A DNA stretch of 54,768 bases from Acidovorax sp. Root219 (GCF_001428665.1 NZ_LMIJ01000015.1:1-54768), one strand, 5' to 3'. Positions 18,540 through 27,484 are shown, numbered from the stretch's first letter. A program made the numbers and translations. The notes: a model not told the origin generated them from the sequence alone.

Positions 18540-19667
18540 TCAGAAGCTATCGCGCCCCTGAACCCGGGCGACGATGCGCAGATCGGGTCCGATCCGGTCC
18601 ACGGAGACATAGTCGAGAGCGGTGCCATCCGCCAGGGTTTGCAAAGGCGCTGTCTGGGCCATGCCCAGGCCCGGTCCGAGCAGCCGGGGGGCCAGGTAGA
18701 GCAGCACTTCATCCACCAGCCCTTCGCGCAGGAAGGACCCATTGAGCTTGTGGCCCGCCTCCACATGCAGTTCGTTAACGCTGCGTTGGCCCAGGTCCTT
18801 GAGCATGGCGCGCAGGTCCACCTTGCCCTGTGGGTTGGGCAGGTGGATCACCGTGGCCCCTCGGCCCTCCAGGGCCGCTTTTTTCGCGGCATCGTCGCTT
18901 GCGGTGTAAATGAGGCAGGTGCGGCCCGGCACGGAGAAAAGGCGGGCCTCCAGCGGGGTTTGCAACTGGCTGTCCACGATCACCAGGTGCGGCTGGCGCG
19001 GCGTGGCGACCTCGCGCACGTCCAGGCGCGGGTCGTCGTCGAGCACGGTGCCTATGCCCGTGAGCACGGCGCAGGCGCGGGCGCGCCAGGCATGGCCATC
19101 GGCGCGGGCTGCGGGCGAGGTGATCCACTGGCTCTGCCCGTTGACCAGCGCGGTGGTGCCATCCAGGGAGGCTGCGGTCTTGATGCGTACCCACGGTGTG
19201 CCGCGCACCATGCGGCTGAAGAAACCGATATTGAGTTCGCGCGACTCCTTGGCGCCAGGGCCCACGACCACTTCCACGCCGGCAGCGCGCAGGCGCGCGA
19301 AGCCCTGGCCCGAGACCAGGGGGTTGGGGTCTGCCAGGGAGGCCACCACCCTGCCGATGCCAGCCCCTATCAGCGCATCGCAGCAGGGCCCCGTGCGGCC
19401 CTGGTGGGAGCAAGGCTCCAGCGTGACGTAGGCGGTAGCTCCCTGCACCTTGTTGCCCCGGGCTGCCGCATCGCGCAGCGCCATGACCTCGGCATGCGGG
19501 CCGCCGGCCTGCTGGGTGAAGCCCTGGCAGAGGACGTGGCCGTCGGGCGTGGTGATGACACAACCCACGCGGGGATTGGGGTTGGAAAGACAAAGCGCCT
19601 GAGTTGCTAGCTCAAGCGCTTGGGTGGTGTGTTGTTGTTCCGAAGAGGTCGCCATGGTGGCGTGCAT
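18540..19667 (-). CDS. ribD: Riboflavin biosynthesis protein RibD (deaminase/reductase)
   Basis: This bifunctional enzyme of riboflavin synthesis deaminates the GTP-derived pyrimidine and then reduces the ribosyl group. The 375 residues comprise an N-terminal zinc deaminase (HAEV with the catalytic Glu, then PCSHQGRTGPCC supplying the zinc cysteines) and a C-terminal reductase (from about 155; TAASLDGTTAL, GIGTVLDDDPRL). It is alone here rather than with ribE/ribB. Starts at 19667 and 19655 are both possible; a TTG at 19691 is less likely. It follows pilE by 39 bases on the same strand. Confidence 0.95.
   Translation of the reverse strand: MHATMATSSEQQHTTQALELATQALCLSNPNPRVGCVITTPDGHVLCQGFTQQAGGPHAEVMALRDAAARGNKVQGATAYVTLEPCSHQGRTGPCCDALIGAGIGRVVASLADPNPLVSGQGFARLRAAGVEVVVGPGAKESRELNIGFFSRMVRGTPWVRIKTAASLDGTTALVNGQSQWITSPAARADGHAWRARACAVLTGIGTVLDDDPRLDVREVATPRQPHLVIVDSQLQTPLEARLFSVPGRTCLIYTASDDAAKKAALEGRGATVIHLPNPQGKVDLRAMLKDLGQRSVNELHVEAGHKLNGSFLREGLVDEVLLYLAPRLLGPGLGMAQTAPLQTLADGTALDYVSVDRIGPDLRIVARVQGRDSF
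19593..19621. repeat. Terminator-like hairpin inside the ribD 5' coding region
   Basis: AAGCGCCTGAG at 19593-19603 and CTCAAGCGCTT at 19611-19621 form an 11-bp stem with one mismatch and a 7-base loop. The 3' half (GCTAGCTCAAGCG) matches the rpsO terminator segment GCTAGCTCAGGCG at 12 of 13 bases. It encodes conserved RibD residues, so it may be incidental. Confidence 0.4.
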
Positions 19668-19706
19668 GCTAGCGCAACTACTGCCTTTCAACAGTTGCGG
19701 CCCGGT

Positions 19707-20132
19707 TCATTTGTTCCAGCATTCCGCGACATCAATTGCAAACGGGGGCGACACAATATTGCGCACACCTGCCTGGGTGAGTGTCAGGTTGCCGCACTTG
19801 TCACCTACTTGGGCGGTCCCCACCTTGGGGGTGGCCGTCAAGGTGAAGCTGGATGTGGTCGCTGGGCCTCCGATGGAGATCAGATAGCGCTTGGCTGGAT
19901 CGGCAGACCACGTCATGCTGGCGGGGATAGTCGTCGGATAGACCCCCGTCGCTGTAGACGCTCGCTCCAGCCACTGCGCAGCCTGCAGCAAACCGGCCCG
20001 CGCATCGGCGCGGTGCCCGCGCCGAATGTACTCTCTGTAGCTGGGTACCGCGATCGCAGTCAGGATACCAACGATTGCTACAACGATCATGAGCTCAATC
20101 AGCGTGAAGCCCTTGTTGTTCTGGTGGCGCAT
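19707..20132 (-). CDS. pilE: Type IV pilin-like protein PilE
   Basis: This 141-residue type IV pilin-like protein has the class III prepilin signal [20 protein letters not shown] (cleavage before Phe, with the Glu at mature position 5) and two cysteines near the C-terminus (GDKCG and AECWN) as in pilin D-regions. The start at 20132 has AAGGAGGG at ideal spacing, the strongest ribosome-binding site in the cluster. It is the last gene of the fimT-pilE operon. As in Pseudomonas, PilE here is probably a minor pilin rather than the major subunit. Confidence 0.92.
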   Translation of the reverse strand: MRHQNNKGFTLIELMIVVAIVGILTAIAVPSYREYIRRGHRADARAGLLQAAQWLERASTATGVYPTTIPASMTWSADPAKRYLISIGGPATTSSFTLTATPKVGTAQVGDKCGNLTLTQAGVRNIVSPPFAIDVAECWNK

Positions 20133-20163
20133 GGATGGCGACCCTCCTTGGTATTGCATTTAA

Positions 20164-23100
20164 TTATTGCAGTTGGCGCCAGCTCGGGCGCATGGGCTGT
20201 TCGGGCATCCGGGCCAGTTCCTTGTTCTTGTTGTTCCCCGCGCCCTTGATAGAAATGGTCTTCTTCCCCGTGGTGGCACTGGACGCACCCGGGTCAATGG
20301 TCATTCTCGATGTCAGCCCATCGCTTGCTTTATTGTAGATGCCATCCCCATTGGTATCCATCACCTGCACGCTCGGCCGCTTTCCATCCATGATGTTGAG
20401 CAAGGTCAGGTAGGCTTTTTCGGCAGTGCCCGCTGGCTCACAGGATTCCGCGCCAGTGGCGTTGCCTCCGTAGGCGGGTGTGACGGACCACACCATGAGG
20501 TTGTTGCTGCCGTCAAAGAAGCTCATTGGCTTGAGCACGCGTTCACTGCTGACCTGGAAGTCGAAGTACCAGCCTTGGTTCACGGTGCCTTTGGTCTTGT
20601 CATAGTTGACGGCGTTGTCGCTCATTTTCCAAAAGCGCTGGTCTGCGTTCACCCCACCGCCTGCGATGCCTGTGGCGCTTGTTTCCATTTCCTGCTTGAC
20701 CAGGTTGGTGCGGCCACTCACGGCCACCGGTACCACTCCGTTGTCGCTGGTCACGGTGTTCACCACCAGGGTGCCGTCAGCGGCCTGCTTGTACTTGGTG
20801 TTGTCGTGTACGGAGTACATGCTTTGTACTTCCGTGCTGATGCGGTGGGCGTCGGTGACATTCACGCCCGTCCCGAAGGCGACCATCACCCCGCCCACAC
20901 CACGGTCATTGGCTTTGACAATGGGAGGAGCCGATATTGGTTGCCGCTTGCCATCGACATAGGTCGCAACGAACAGGGGCTTGGAGCTGCCGCCAAATTC
21001 CGCCACTTTCCAGTCGGAGGCGGTCTTGCTTGTCAGATCGAACTTCCAAAGGTTGCCCTTCAGGTCGCCAGCGTAGGCCACATCCACCTTGCCGTCGCTG
21101 TTGAAATCCAGCAGTTTGGGGGCTGACAGTCCATTGGCCAGCACGTTGGTGTCCGTTACGGCGTTGACGGGGCTGCTGACGACCTGGGCGCCAGTGGCCA
21201 CAATCTTTTTCAGGGCCTTGTTGCCATCCAGGTACTGAATGAGCAGCACGGGGCGTTCATTCTTGCTGTTGTAGCCATTGCCCATCACCACGGCCCAGCG
21301 ATTGTCGTTCATCAGTGCGACCTGGGTTGTCCTGAATGGGTTGACGTCGTCCATGACCGGCGGCGCGAAGATATGGCCAATGTCTTCATCATCACTGCCT
21401 GCTGTCAACGGCGCGCTGGGATGCAAGGTCCTGTCCAGAACCACCGCGCTGGCTGCCTTTGCCGTGGTGAAATCCGAGGTAACGGTTCCATCCTTGCTGC
21501 CGGGTTGCGTCACATTCAGGACAAAATAGCCTTTGCCTCCGGCGCCCAAGCTTCCCACCAGCATGGTGCGCCAATCGGGGGCGTATCCTGGCACCGATTT
21601 GTCGGCAATATCTACATCTCCAGTAAATGGCGAACCATCCACATAGGCGCGGTGCGCGTAGCTGGGGTCGCTGAGTTTGTACAATTCAGGGATGACCGCT
21701 TTCGGAATATATGCGATTTTCTCTTCGCCATCAACTGCGGAAAATCCATGCAGCATGCCGTCATTGCCACCGACGTAAATCATGGGTAGGCGATTTCTGT
21801 TCGCTGCCGTAAAGGTCTTGTAGCCCTTGTGGGGGTAGTTGCTGGATGGTGAGGCGGTATACCAGACGCTTGAATTGACGATATCCCCTTGGCGAGAATC
21901 CCGCACACGGAATGGCTTGGCCGTAGTGCCTTCTTCCTTGGTTCGATCTCCTCGCAGGAAGTTGACCCGGTCTTCCCCCTTGCTGCCTGTGTCGAGCAGA
22001 AGTTTTTGCGCCGCACTCAACTTGGTCACACCCGTCTCCCACTCAAAGGAAACCCCTTGGTTGGTCAGGTCGTTGGTAGTGAGAATGACTCGGTTGGTGA
22101 CCGATGGCAGCGCATCGAGTTTCTGGGCAGTGGTTTTACGGTCCTTGGGGGCCGGCAAGCCTGTGTTGACGCCCCACCCGGTATCCGGGCTGACGCTGCC
22201 GTCGGTTTTGATGGTGTCTGCGTACACGTATCCAGACCACTTCTTGGGTTCAAAGCCCGCGACAAAACGGCTGACGTCTGTTCGGATGTTCGTGCTCGCG
22301 CTCGCGCCCATAGTGGCCACGTCCGCGGTATTCTGTAGATTGATGTTCTCCAGGATATTGCGAAATGCTTCTTTCAGATCGTATTTTCGACCCGGACCTG
22401 TGGGGTAGAACTTGCCCCGGCTGTTGATGGCCATGTGCCAAAGTTCGGCGGGGTTGTTTGCATTCAGATCACCGAACACCGTGGGCGACCACAGTGCGGT
22501 TCCCTGAATCAGGTTTGAGTAGTCACCGCCATAGTTGTCATCGGTCGCGGAGTCCCAGGTGGGGTCGCTGGGCCAGGAGTATGCATCTTTGCCGTAGCCA
22601 ATCGTGTACTGGACCACATGCTGCCAGGTCGCGGGATTGTGCTTTGGGTTCCAGTACCTCTGAAGGGCCACGGCGCCGAATGTTTCTGTGGACTGCACAC
22701 CGTCGGTCGTACTGGGCTTGAGGTCGTTAGTAATACCAGTTTGCAAATCCTCGGACCACATTTTCATGGCCCAATCGGCAAGCAAATTCGAGACTGCACC
22801 TCGGTAAACGTTGGTCTGCGCCGATGTTTTGTCGTAGATTGTGCCATCGGGCAAGGTAATGTTGTTATTGTCAGTATTGCCTGGGCGTACCGATGCATCC
22901 TGGCCGTTCCAGCCGCCATCGGTCATGAATATCTGATAGGAGCGACGGCAGCCCATGTAGGGCAATTCTGTCGTTCCCGGCTTGGAGGCCCAGGGGCTGT
23001 TGATGCCTTGGGCAGTTTTCATGTAATCGTACGTCTGCTTCATCATCCTGTGTGATGGTGTGCCATTGTTGGCCTTCAATGAAGCAGCAAAGGCGAGAAA

Positions 23101-23490
23101 ATTCGTTCGGTGCGTATCATCCAGAATTTTCATCGAGTTGACTGCGCCCGGAGTCAGGCTGCCTGCTCCGGTTGCGCCGCCGTTGTTCCACATCACCTGC
23201 CATGCAAGTCGAATTTTGCCATCGGGTAGCAGCAACTTGTCATTGAAGACATCTGCCAGTGCGGCTTTCAGTGCCGTGATCTTGACTGGCGTGCCTGCGC
23301 CGTCGATGTTTTCGCCCATACTGCCGGAATCATCGACGGTTACAACGACGTTGGGCGTCGGCGGTATGGCCACTAGGCCTGGTGGCAGTTGGGACAGGTC
23401 CAGTGGGGCTGCAAAGGCTGCATAGGGTGCGCACATCGAGCCAATCACAGCGCACAAAATGGTTTTCTTGAAAATAGGATTGTTTTTCAT
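20164..23490 (-). CDS. pilY1: Type IV pilus tip adhesin/assembly protein PilY1
   Basis: PilY1 is exported, tips the pilus, promotes its assembly and acts in surface sensing and adhesion. The 1108 residues have a Sec signal peptide (cleavage after about residue 28, YAAFAA), a von Willebrand A domain with the metal site DDSGS near residue 55, and a C-terminal beta-propeller (from about 560; NDGMLHGFSA). Calcium-binding loops include DFNSDGKVD and DTNGDGIYN. The start at 23490 has GGAAAT upstream; a TTG five codons earlier is possible. It lies between pilX and pilE. Confidence 0.95.
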   Translation of the reverse strand: MKNNPIFKKTILCAVIGSMCAPYAAFAAPLDLSQLPPGLVAIPPTPNVVVTVDDSGSMGENIDGAGTPVKITALKAALADVFNDKLLLPDGKIRLAWQVMWNNGGATGAGSLTPGAVNSMKILDDTHRTNFLAFAASLKANNGTPSHRMMKQTYDYMKTAQGINSPWASKPGTTELPYMGCRRSYQIFMTDGGWNGQDASVRPGNTDNNNITLPDGTIYDKTSAQTNVYRGAVSNLLADWAMKMWSEDLQTGITNDLKPSTTDGVQSTETFGAVALQRYWNPKHNPATWQHVVQYTIGYGKDAYSWPSDPTWDSATDDNYGGDYSNLIQGTALWSPTVFGDLNANNPAELWHMAINSRGKFYPTGPGRKYDLKEAFRNILENINLQNTADVATMGASASTNIRTDVSRFVAGFEPKKWSGYVYADTIKTDGSVSPDTGWGVNTGLPAPKDRKTTAQKLDALPSVTNRVILTTNDLTNQGVSFEWETGVTKLSAAQKLLLDTGSKGEDRVNFLRGDRTKEEGTTAKPFRVRDSRQGDIVNSSVWYTASPSSNYPHKGYKTFTAANRNRLPMIYVGGNDGMLHGFSAVDGEEKIAYIPKAVIPELYKLSDPSYAHRAYVDGSPFTGDVDIADKSVPGYAPDWRTMLVGSLGAGGKGYFVLNVTQPGSKDGTVTSDFTTAKAASAVVLDRTLHPSAPLTAGSDDEDIGHIFAPPVMDDVNPFRTTQVALMNDNRWAVVMGNGYNSKNERPVLLIQYLDGNKALKKIVATGAQVVSSPVNAVTDTNVLANGLSAPKLLDFNSDGKVDVAYAGDLKGNLWKFDLTSKTASDWKVAEFGGSSKPLFVATYVDGKRQPISAPPIVKANDRGVGGVMVAFGTGVNVTDAHRISTEVQSMYSVHDNTKYKQAADGTLVVNTVTSDNGVVPVAVSGRTNLVKQEMETSATGIAGGGVNADQRFWKMSDNAVNYDKTKGTVNQGWYFDFQVSSERVLKPMSFFDGSNNLMVWSVTPAYGGNATGAESCEPAGTAEKAYLTLLNIMDGKRPSVQVMDTNGDGIYNKASDGLTSRMTIDPGASSATTGKKTISIKGAGNNKNKELARMPEQPMRPSWRQLQ

Positions 23491-23501
23491 GGTATTTCCA
23501 T

Positions 23502-24248
23502 TCAATTCTTGATCTTCTGCCGTACAAAAGTGGATTGGAGTACGACCTTGGTACTCGGCTTAAGGCCATGCGCCACTGCAGTGATTCGGTATGCGACGTT
23601 GGGGGTCAGGTTGAGCGCCAGATTGGCATCGCTGTTGGTAATGAGTCCGGAGTTTCCTGCGTTGGCGTCGTAGGGCATGATTTCTATCCAGTACCATCCG
23701 CCTTGGGTGGCGCTGTCACCAGGCTGGTTGAGTTTGAGAATGGGGTTGCTGGCGCTGCCGCCCTTGGCTCCGGTGAACTGGCCATACCGTGCGCCAACGC
23801 CATTGACCATCATGGCGGTCAAAGTCGGCTTGTCGTTCCAGAAATCCTGGTTGGTAACACGCTTGAGGCACAGGCCCTTGACGCATTTGGTGGTGGCTTT
23901 ATCGAGTTCTGCCAGCAGGTCGCCGGTTTCCTTGTCCTCGGCTGGAATCCAGACCGGGTTGACCACCACATTGGGAACCCGGCACACCTCGGCGTTGCCG
24001 CCGTCGGGTACGCAGGGCGTGCCGTCAGAGCGTTCGCCCCGGATATCGAATTCGGCGTCCTGCATCAGGGCCTGGGCTGCTTCGAATGCGCGTTGGTAAT
24101 CTGCATCGTTGCCTACGATCATTTCGTTGAACAAGGATGTTCGCGAGCCCCACAGGGCCAGCAGTGCCGAAAGCATCACCAGCACAATCACGATGAACAG
24201 CGATATGCCGCGCTGGCGACGGGAGGGGGAAATGGGCATGCGTTGCAT
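23502..24248 (-). CDS. pilX: Minor pilin PilX
   Basis: This 248-residue minor pilin has the PilX-type N-terminus QRGISLFIVIVLVMLSALLA with no Glu at mature position 5 (Ser-Leu-Phe instead), then DYQRAFEAAQALMQDAE, typical of PilX. It helps to prime pilus assembly with PilV, PilW and PilY1 in the inner membrane. The leader GATATTCC before the ATG is nearly identical to that of pilV. pilY1 begins 11 bases downstream. Confidence 0.9.
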   Translation of the reverse strand: MQRMPISPSRRQRGISLFIVIVLVMLSALLALWGSRTSLFNEMIVGNDADYQRAFEAAQALMQDAEFDIRGERSDGTPCVPDGGNAEVCRVPNVVVNPVWIPAEDKETGDLLAELDKATTKCVKGLCLKRVTNQDFWNDKPTLTAMMVNGVGARYGQFTGAKGGSASNPILKLNQPGDSATQGGWYWIEIMPYDANAGNSGLITNSDANLALNLTPNVAYRITAVAHGLKPSTKVVLQSTFVRQKIKN

Positions 24249-24267
24249 GGAATATCTCTCTGTGGCT

Positions 24268-25176
24268 TCAGCCTGTCAGGCCCTGGCTGCGCAATTGGTA
24301 CACATTGCGAAAAGTCATGTGCAGGCGATTCTTCCTCGGGGCCAGCAATGTTGTCATGTCGACATTGGTGGTGCCGTCGCAATTCTTGTAGGTGCTACCA
24401 GCCGGCATGTCGATATTTTCCGTGCCGTACAGGGAGATGCAGACCTCCACGCCAAACACCCGAGACCAGTCGGCAGTGGCCGTGGCCGCATTGACATACT
24501 GGATTCGAGGGAGGCCCAGTGCTGCATCTGTTTGCACCAGATAGCGGACCTGGAAGTCGGCCACGTTTTGAATAATGGCTTGACGGGTTCCGTCCGATCC
24601 CGCACACATCAGTTCATTGGTGGTGGTGTCCAGGGCGAACTGGCTTTGGATTAGCGTGGGTTTTGCGGCATCCTGCTGCCCCAGGCAGTTTCGGAACAGA
24701 GATGCCTCGGCGGCTGCTGGGTACAGTGCTTCCGTGTAATTGCGGTAGCCAACGGCCAGCTTGAATTCGCTGCTGGTGGGCGAATCCTTGCCTGACAGTG
24801 TGTTGATCGAGGGGTCGAAATCAGTGGACTTTGTTTCAAAGGCCACGGGGTCTGCCACGTCAATGCTGGCGGTGGCCTGCTTCTGCGCTGCCAGATTCAA
24901 TCGCAGCGACCCTGCTTGTCGCAACTGCTGGCCCAGGACGCGAAATGTATAGGCCGCCTGCTGCTGCAACTGGCTGGCGTCGCTGACGGTGCCTGAGATG
25001 CCGCGTGACACCATGAGTGAGCCAATGGCCACCGCAATGGTCATCAAGCCGATGGTGATGCCGACCATCAGCTCGACCAGAGTGACACCACGCTGGGATC
25101 TCTGTGAAATCCATGCTGGGGTGTCCGCCACGCGGCGGGGCCTGCAATCCTTGGCAGTAGGGTGGTCGGAAGTCAT
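24268..25176 (-). CDS. pilW: Minor pilin PilW
   Basis: This 302-residue minor pilin has the prepilin signal QRG|VTLVELMVGITIGLM after an unusually long 29-residue leader. The conserved PilW segment QQQAAYTFRVLGQQLRQAGS follows at about 70-90. It is part of the priming complex for type IV pilus assembly. The ribosome-binding site is weak (AGAGA). It is followed by pilX after 19 bases. Confidence 0.92.
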   Translation of the reverse strand: MTSDHPTAKDCRPRRVADTPAWISQRSQRGVTLVELMVGITIGLMTIAVAIGSLMVSRGISGTVSDASQLQQQAAYTFRVLGQQLRQAGSLRLNLAAQKQATASIDVADPVAFETKSTDFDPSINTLSGKDSPTSSEFKLAVGYRNYTEALYPAAAEASLFRNCLGQQDAAKPTLIQSQFALDTTTNELMCAGSDGTRQAIIQNVADFQVRYLVQTDAALGLPRIQYVNAATATADWSRVFGVEVCISLYGTENIDMPAGSTYKNCDGTTNVDMTTLLAPRKNRLHMTFRNVYQLRSQGLTG

Positions 25177-25236
25177 TTGGAATGTCTCTGTGCGGGGTGC
25201 TTGGGCGTGGGCAAAACAGTTTCCTGGCTGCGCGAA

Positions 25237-25863
25237 CTAGGTTTTGGATGCCGGGCAGAAAAATTGGGGGGTCGCATCCAGGGTATAGGGCGCACAGCGA
25301 GCGTTCAACTGAACATACTGAAGGTGGCAGGTGCTGCCGGCAGGGCAGCTGACGTTGGCTCCTCCCGTAGTGGCTGTCGCCAGCGGGTTGGTGTAATCAG
25401 CAGTGCTTTCGCGCTCGTTTTCGCGCCAACTGATCATCACCCCCAACTGCCTGCGGTTGGCGGCATCGGTCTCGTCGGCGACCACGAAGACGTTGGCATC
25501 GGCACTGGGGAGTGTGTTTTTGACCGACTGCTTCCACTGCACCAAGTCATAGACCGCGAGCTGGCCGCTATTGCAGGCCGTGGTTTTGCAGTCCGCTGGG
25601 GAGGTGGGTGTGTTGTTCCAGGCAGTGGTGTAACTGGCCATGCTGCCCAGGGCGCTGGGATTGACCTTCATGCGCTCGCTCAGGTCTTCGATCAGACGAA
25701 TTGCCTGGGCTCTGCGCACGCTGGTCTGTGTGTCTGCCAGGGTGCGCATCTGTACGCCCAGAATGCCCAGAATGCCCAGTGACATGACGACGATGGCGAC
25801 GAGGGATTCGATCAGGCTCACGCCACGCTGTGAATCCTTGTGTTGAACATTTGCGGTGTGCAT
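25237..25863 (-). CDS. pilV: Minor pilin PilV
   Basis: This 208-residue minor pilin has the prepilin signal QRG|VSLIESLVAIVVMSLGIL, the PilV hallmark (Ser-Leu-Ile-Glu with the long ILGILGVQ helix). Cys residues in the second half could form disulfides. Start chosen at 25863 because GAGGATATTCC immediately precedes it and the signal begins soon after; an in-frame extension to 25998 overlaps the upstream fimT end. pilW follows after 60 bases. Confidence 0.9.
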   Translation of the reverse strand: MHTANVQHKDSQRGVSLIESLVAIVVMSLGILGILGVQMRTLADTQTSVRRAQAIRLIEDLSERMKVNPSALGSMASYTTAWNNTPTSPADCKTTACNSGQLAVYDLVQWKQSVKNTLPSADANVFVVADETDAANRRQLGVMISWRENERESTADYTNPLATATTGGANVSCPAGSTCHLQYVQLNARCAPYTLDATPQFFCPASKT

Positions 25864-25943
25864 GGAATATCCTCTACGGATGTGCGCGGTGTCGGCGAGG
25901 TTGGTGGTTGCAACCTGCGCGAATATCGGAGTGGGGCGGGCGC

Positions 25944-26597
25944 TCAGCATGTCTCGCTCCCTTTCTTGCGGACAATGCGGCCGCCCATGCCGACGCACAG
26001 GCGTGCTGCGTTGGGGTCGGTCATCGTCTTGCCCTGAGGGGCAATGGCAAAGAACATATTGGTTGGAGCGGTGCTGCCGCTGCCGGCGTGTGATGCCATG
26101 CCCCAGCGATCAATCACAATCTTTCCTTGAACACTCCCTGCCAGAGTCACCGCCACCCGGGTGGGTGCCGTGACTGTCTGAATGGAGCACTCATTGGGTG
26201 TCGCTGTGGCTACGCAGGCGTCTTGCGACCCGTTGGCATTGACGTCAAGGAAGACATTCCAGCCGCATCCCCATTCAGTCGCTCCAGTGCCGTTGTTGCA
26301 GGTTGGGGCATTAATGTCGTTGCTGTTGTTTTTAAGGATGACGACGTTGCCGCCCCGCTTGATGGCCTCCGAGCGTGCCAAGTAAACGGAGGCGGTGATG
26401 CTTTCTGCGGCCTCACGGACACGCCAGCGCTCGATCAGCGGAGTGAAACTCGGTGCTGCGAGCGCGGTCAATACGCCCACGATGGCCACCACCACCATGA
26501 GTTCAATGGCCGTGAACCCTGCACTGGCGCGCGCAGCCCCCCGAAGGGCGCGAAGTCCAGGCGAATGGAAGGAGGGCGATGCTTTCATGATTTTCAT
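25944..26597 (-). CDS. fimT: Type IV pilus pseudopilin FimT/GspH-like
   Basis: This 217-residue pseudopilin begins the pilus operon. The cleavage signal ASAG|FTAIELMVVVAIVGVL follows a long basic leader, and the GspH/FimT domain follows (SVYLARSEAIKRGGNVVI ... GWNVFLD). FimT-like proteins are linked to pilus assembly and DNA binding in natural transformation. Starts at 26597 and 26588 are both plausible; neither has a strong ribosome-binding site. The promoter must lie in the 412-base gap shared with rpsO. Confidence 0.88.
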   Translation of the reverse strand: MKIMKASPSFHSPGLRALRGAARASAGFTAIELMVVVAIVGVLTALAAPSFTPLIERWRVREAAESITASVYLARSEAIKRGGNVVILKNNSNDINAPTCNNGTGATEWGCGWNVFLDVNANGSQDACVATATPNECSIQTVTAPTRVAVTLAGSVQGKIVIDRWGMASHAGSGSTAPTNMFFAIAPQGKTMTDPNAARLCVGMGGRIVRKKGSETC

Positions 26598-27009
26598 ATT
26601 AGGTGACCGGATGTGACGTGACCATTGCGTACTGACCAGTGGCATGGAAGCCGGGACGAGCGGGCGGAGCCTGTGTCCTGAAAGGAACAGGCGCTGCCTT
26701 CAGGATTGTCGAGCGGCCCAGCGCATGCACCTGGTGTTCCGCGCTTTCTGTTGCACTTGTGGGTGTTTTGTCGCTTGCTTTTGCGCGATCTGTGAGGTTC
26801 GGACGCGCTGTAACTTTGCGGTGGAGTGCATTCTGGGCGCACCCATGGGGGTTCGGCAAGCCCAAAAAGACCGATTTGCCGGGGCGCAGGCTATAATCCG
26901 ACTGTTTTGCATGGTGCAAGACGCACGCTACCGGCCTTTCCAGCGGGTGGCGCAAGTAAAAACCGGGGTCTTCGGCTGTCTGCCTGGGCCTCAGTCCAAG
27001 GAAAAAGTA
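26598..27009. promoter_or_regulatory. Divergent fimT-rpsO intergenic region
   Basis: The gap carries three GTGAC copies at 26603-26622, directly before fimT. An imperfect hairpin at 26669-26692 (CCTGT/ACAGG and TCCT/AGGA stem) follows. An exact TATAAT at 26892-26897 is the likely rpsO -10 box, giving a leader of about 105 bases; its -35 is poor. An E. coli-like S15 autoregulatory fold could lie in that leader, but I could not establish one. Confidence 0.55.
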
Positions 27010-27276
27010 ATGATCGCATCCTCCATCAAGGCCGAAGTCGTCAAGGCCAACGCCCGTGCTGCCAACGATACTGGTAGCCCAGAAGTGCAAGTGGCCCTGC
27101 TGACGGCCCGCATCAACGAACTGACCCCTCACTTCAAGACGCATGCCAAGGACCACCACGGTCGCCGCGGCCTGCTGCGCATGGTGAGCCGTCGTCGCAA
27201 GCTGCTGGACTACCTCAAGGCCAAGGACGCTGACCGCTACACCGCCCTGATCGCCAAGTTGGGTCTGCGCAAGTAA
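27010..27276 (+). CDS. rpsO: 30S ribosomal protein S15
   Basis: S15 is an early-binding primary protein of the small ribosomal subunit and in E. coli represses its own mRNA. The 88 residues fit the family exactly, with the conserved core [22 protein letters not shown] and [23 protein letters not shown]. The start at 27010 has AAGGAAA upstream. An in-frame extension to 26644 is not S15. It is followed by an intrinsic terminator and then pnp, the usual rpsO-pnp order. Confidence 0.98.
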   Translation: MIASSIKAEVVKANARAANDTGSPEVQVALLTARINELTPHFKTHAKDHHGRRGLLRMVSRRRKLLDYLKAKDADRYTALIAKLGLRK

Positions 27277-27291
27277 TCCCCATTGCATGCC

Positions 27292-27329
27292 AAAACGCCT
27301 GGGTTAGTCCGCTAGCTCAGGCGTTTTTT
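27292..27329 (+). terminator. Intrinsic terminator after rpsO
   Basis: The stem AAAACGCCTG (27292-27301) / CAGGCGTTTT (27318-27327) is a perfect 10 bp with a 16-base loop, and six T at 27324-27329 complete it. It lies 15 bases after the rpsO stop and would separate rpsO from pnp, with readthrough possible. Confidence 0.88.
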
Positions 27330-27362
27330 ACTTCGGAGCCGCAAAACAGAGCGAAGCTGTGT

Positions 27363-27413
27363 CATTCCAACGGGCCTGCCGCCGCCGTGCGCAGGGGCAG
27401 GTCCGCTGGAATG
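27363..27413 (+). promoter_or_regulatory. Long leader stem of pnp (candidate RNase III site)
   Basis: Arms 27363-27380 and 27396-27413 form an 18-bp stem with one A-C mismatch and one G-U pair, closing a 15-base loop. It ends 71 bases before the pnp ATG. In E. coli, RNase III cleaves a long pnp leader stem and PNPase then represses its own synthesis; this stem is in the equivalent position. Confidence 0.6.
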
Positions 27414-27484
27414 GCATCGTGTTCTGAATTGCCCTCCACGCCAGGCTGGCACTGTGCTGCCAGCTACAACAAAAGGAGCTGAAC

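Noticed and set aside
19620..19706. FMN riboswitch upstream of ribD
   Set aside because: Only 39 bases separate ribD from pilE; there is no room for the RFN element and none of its conserved motifs is seen.
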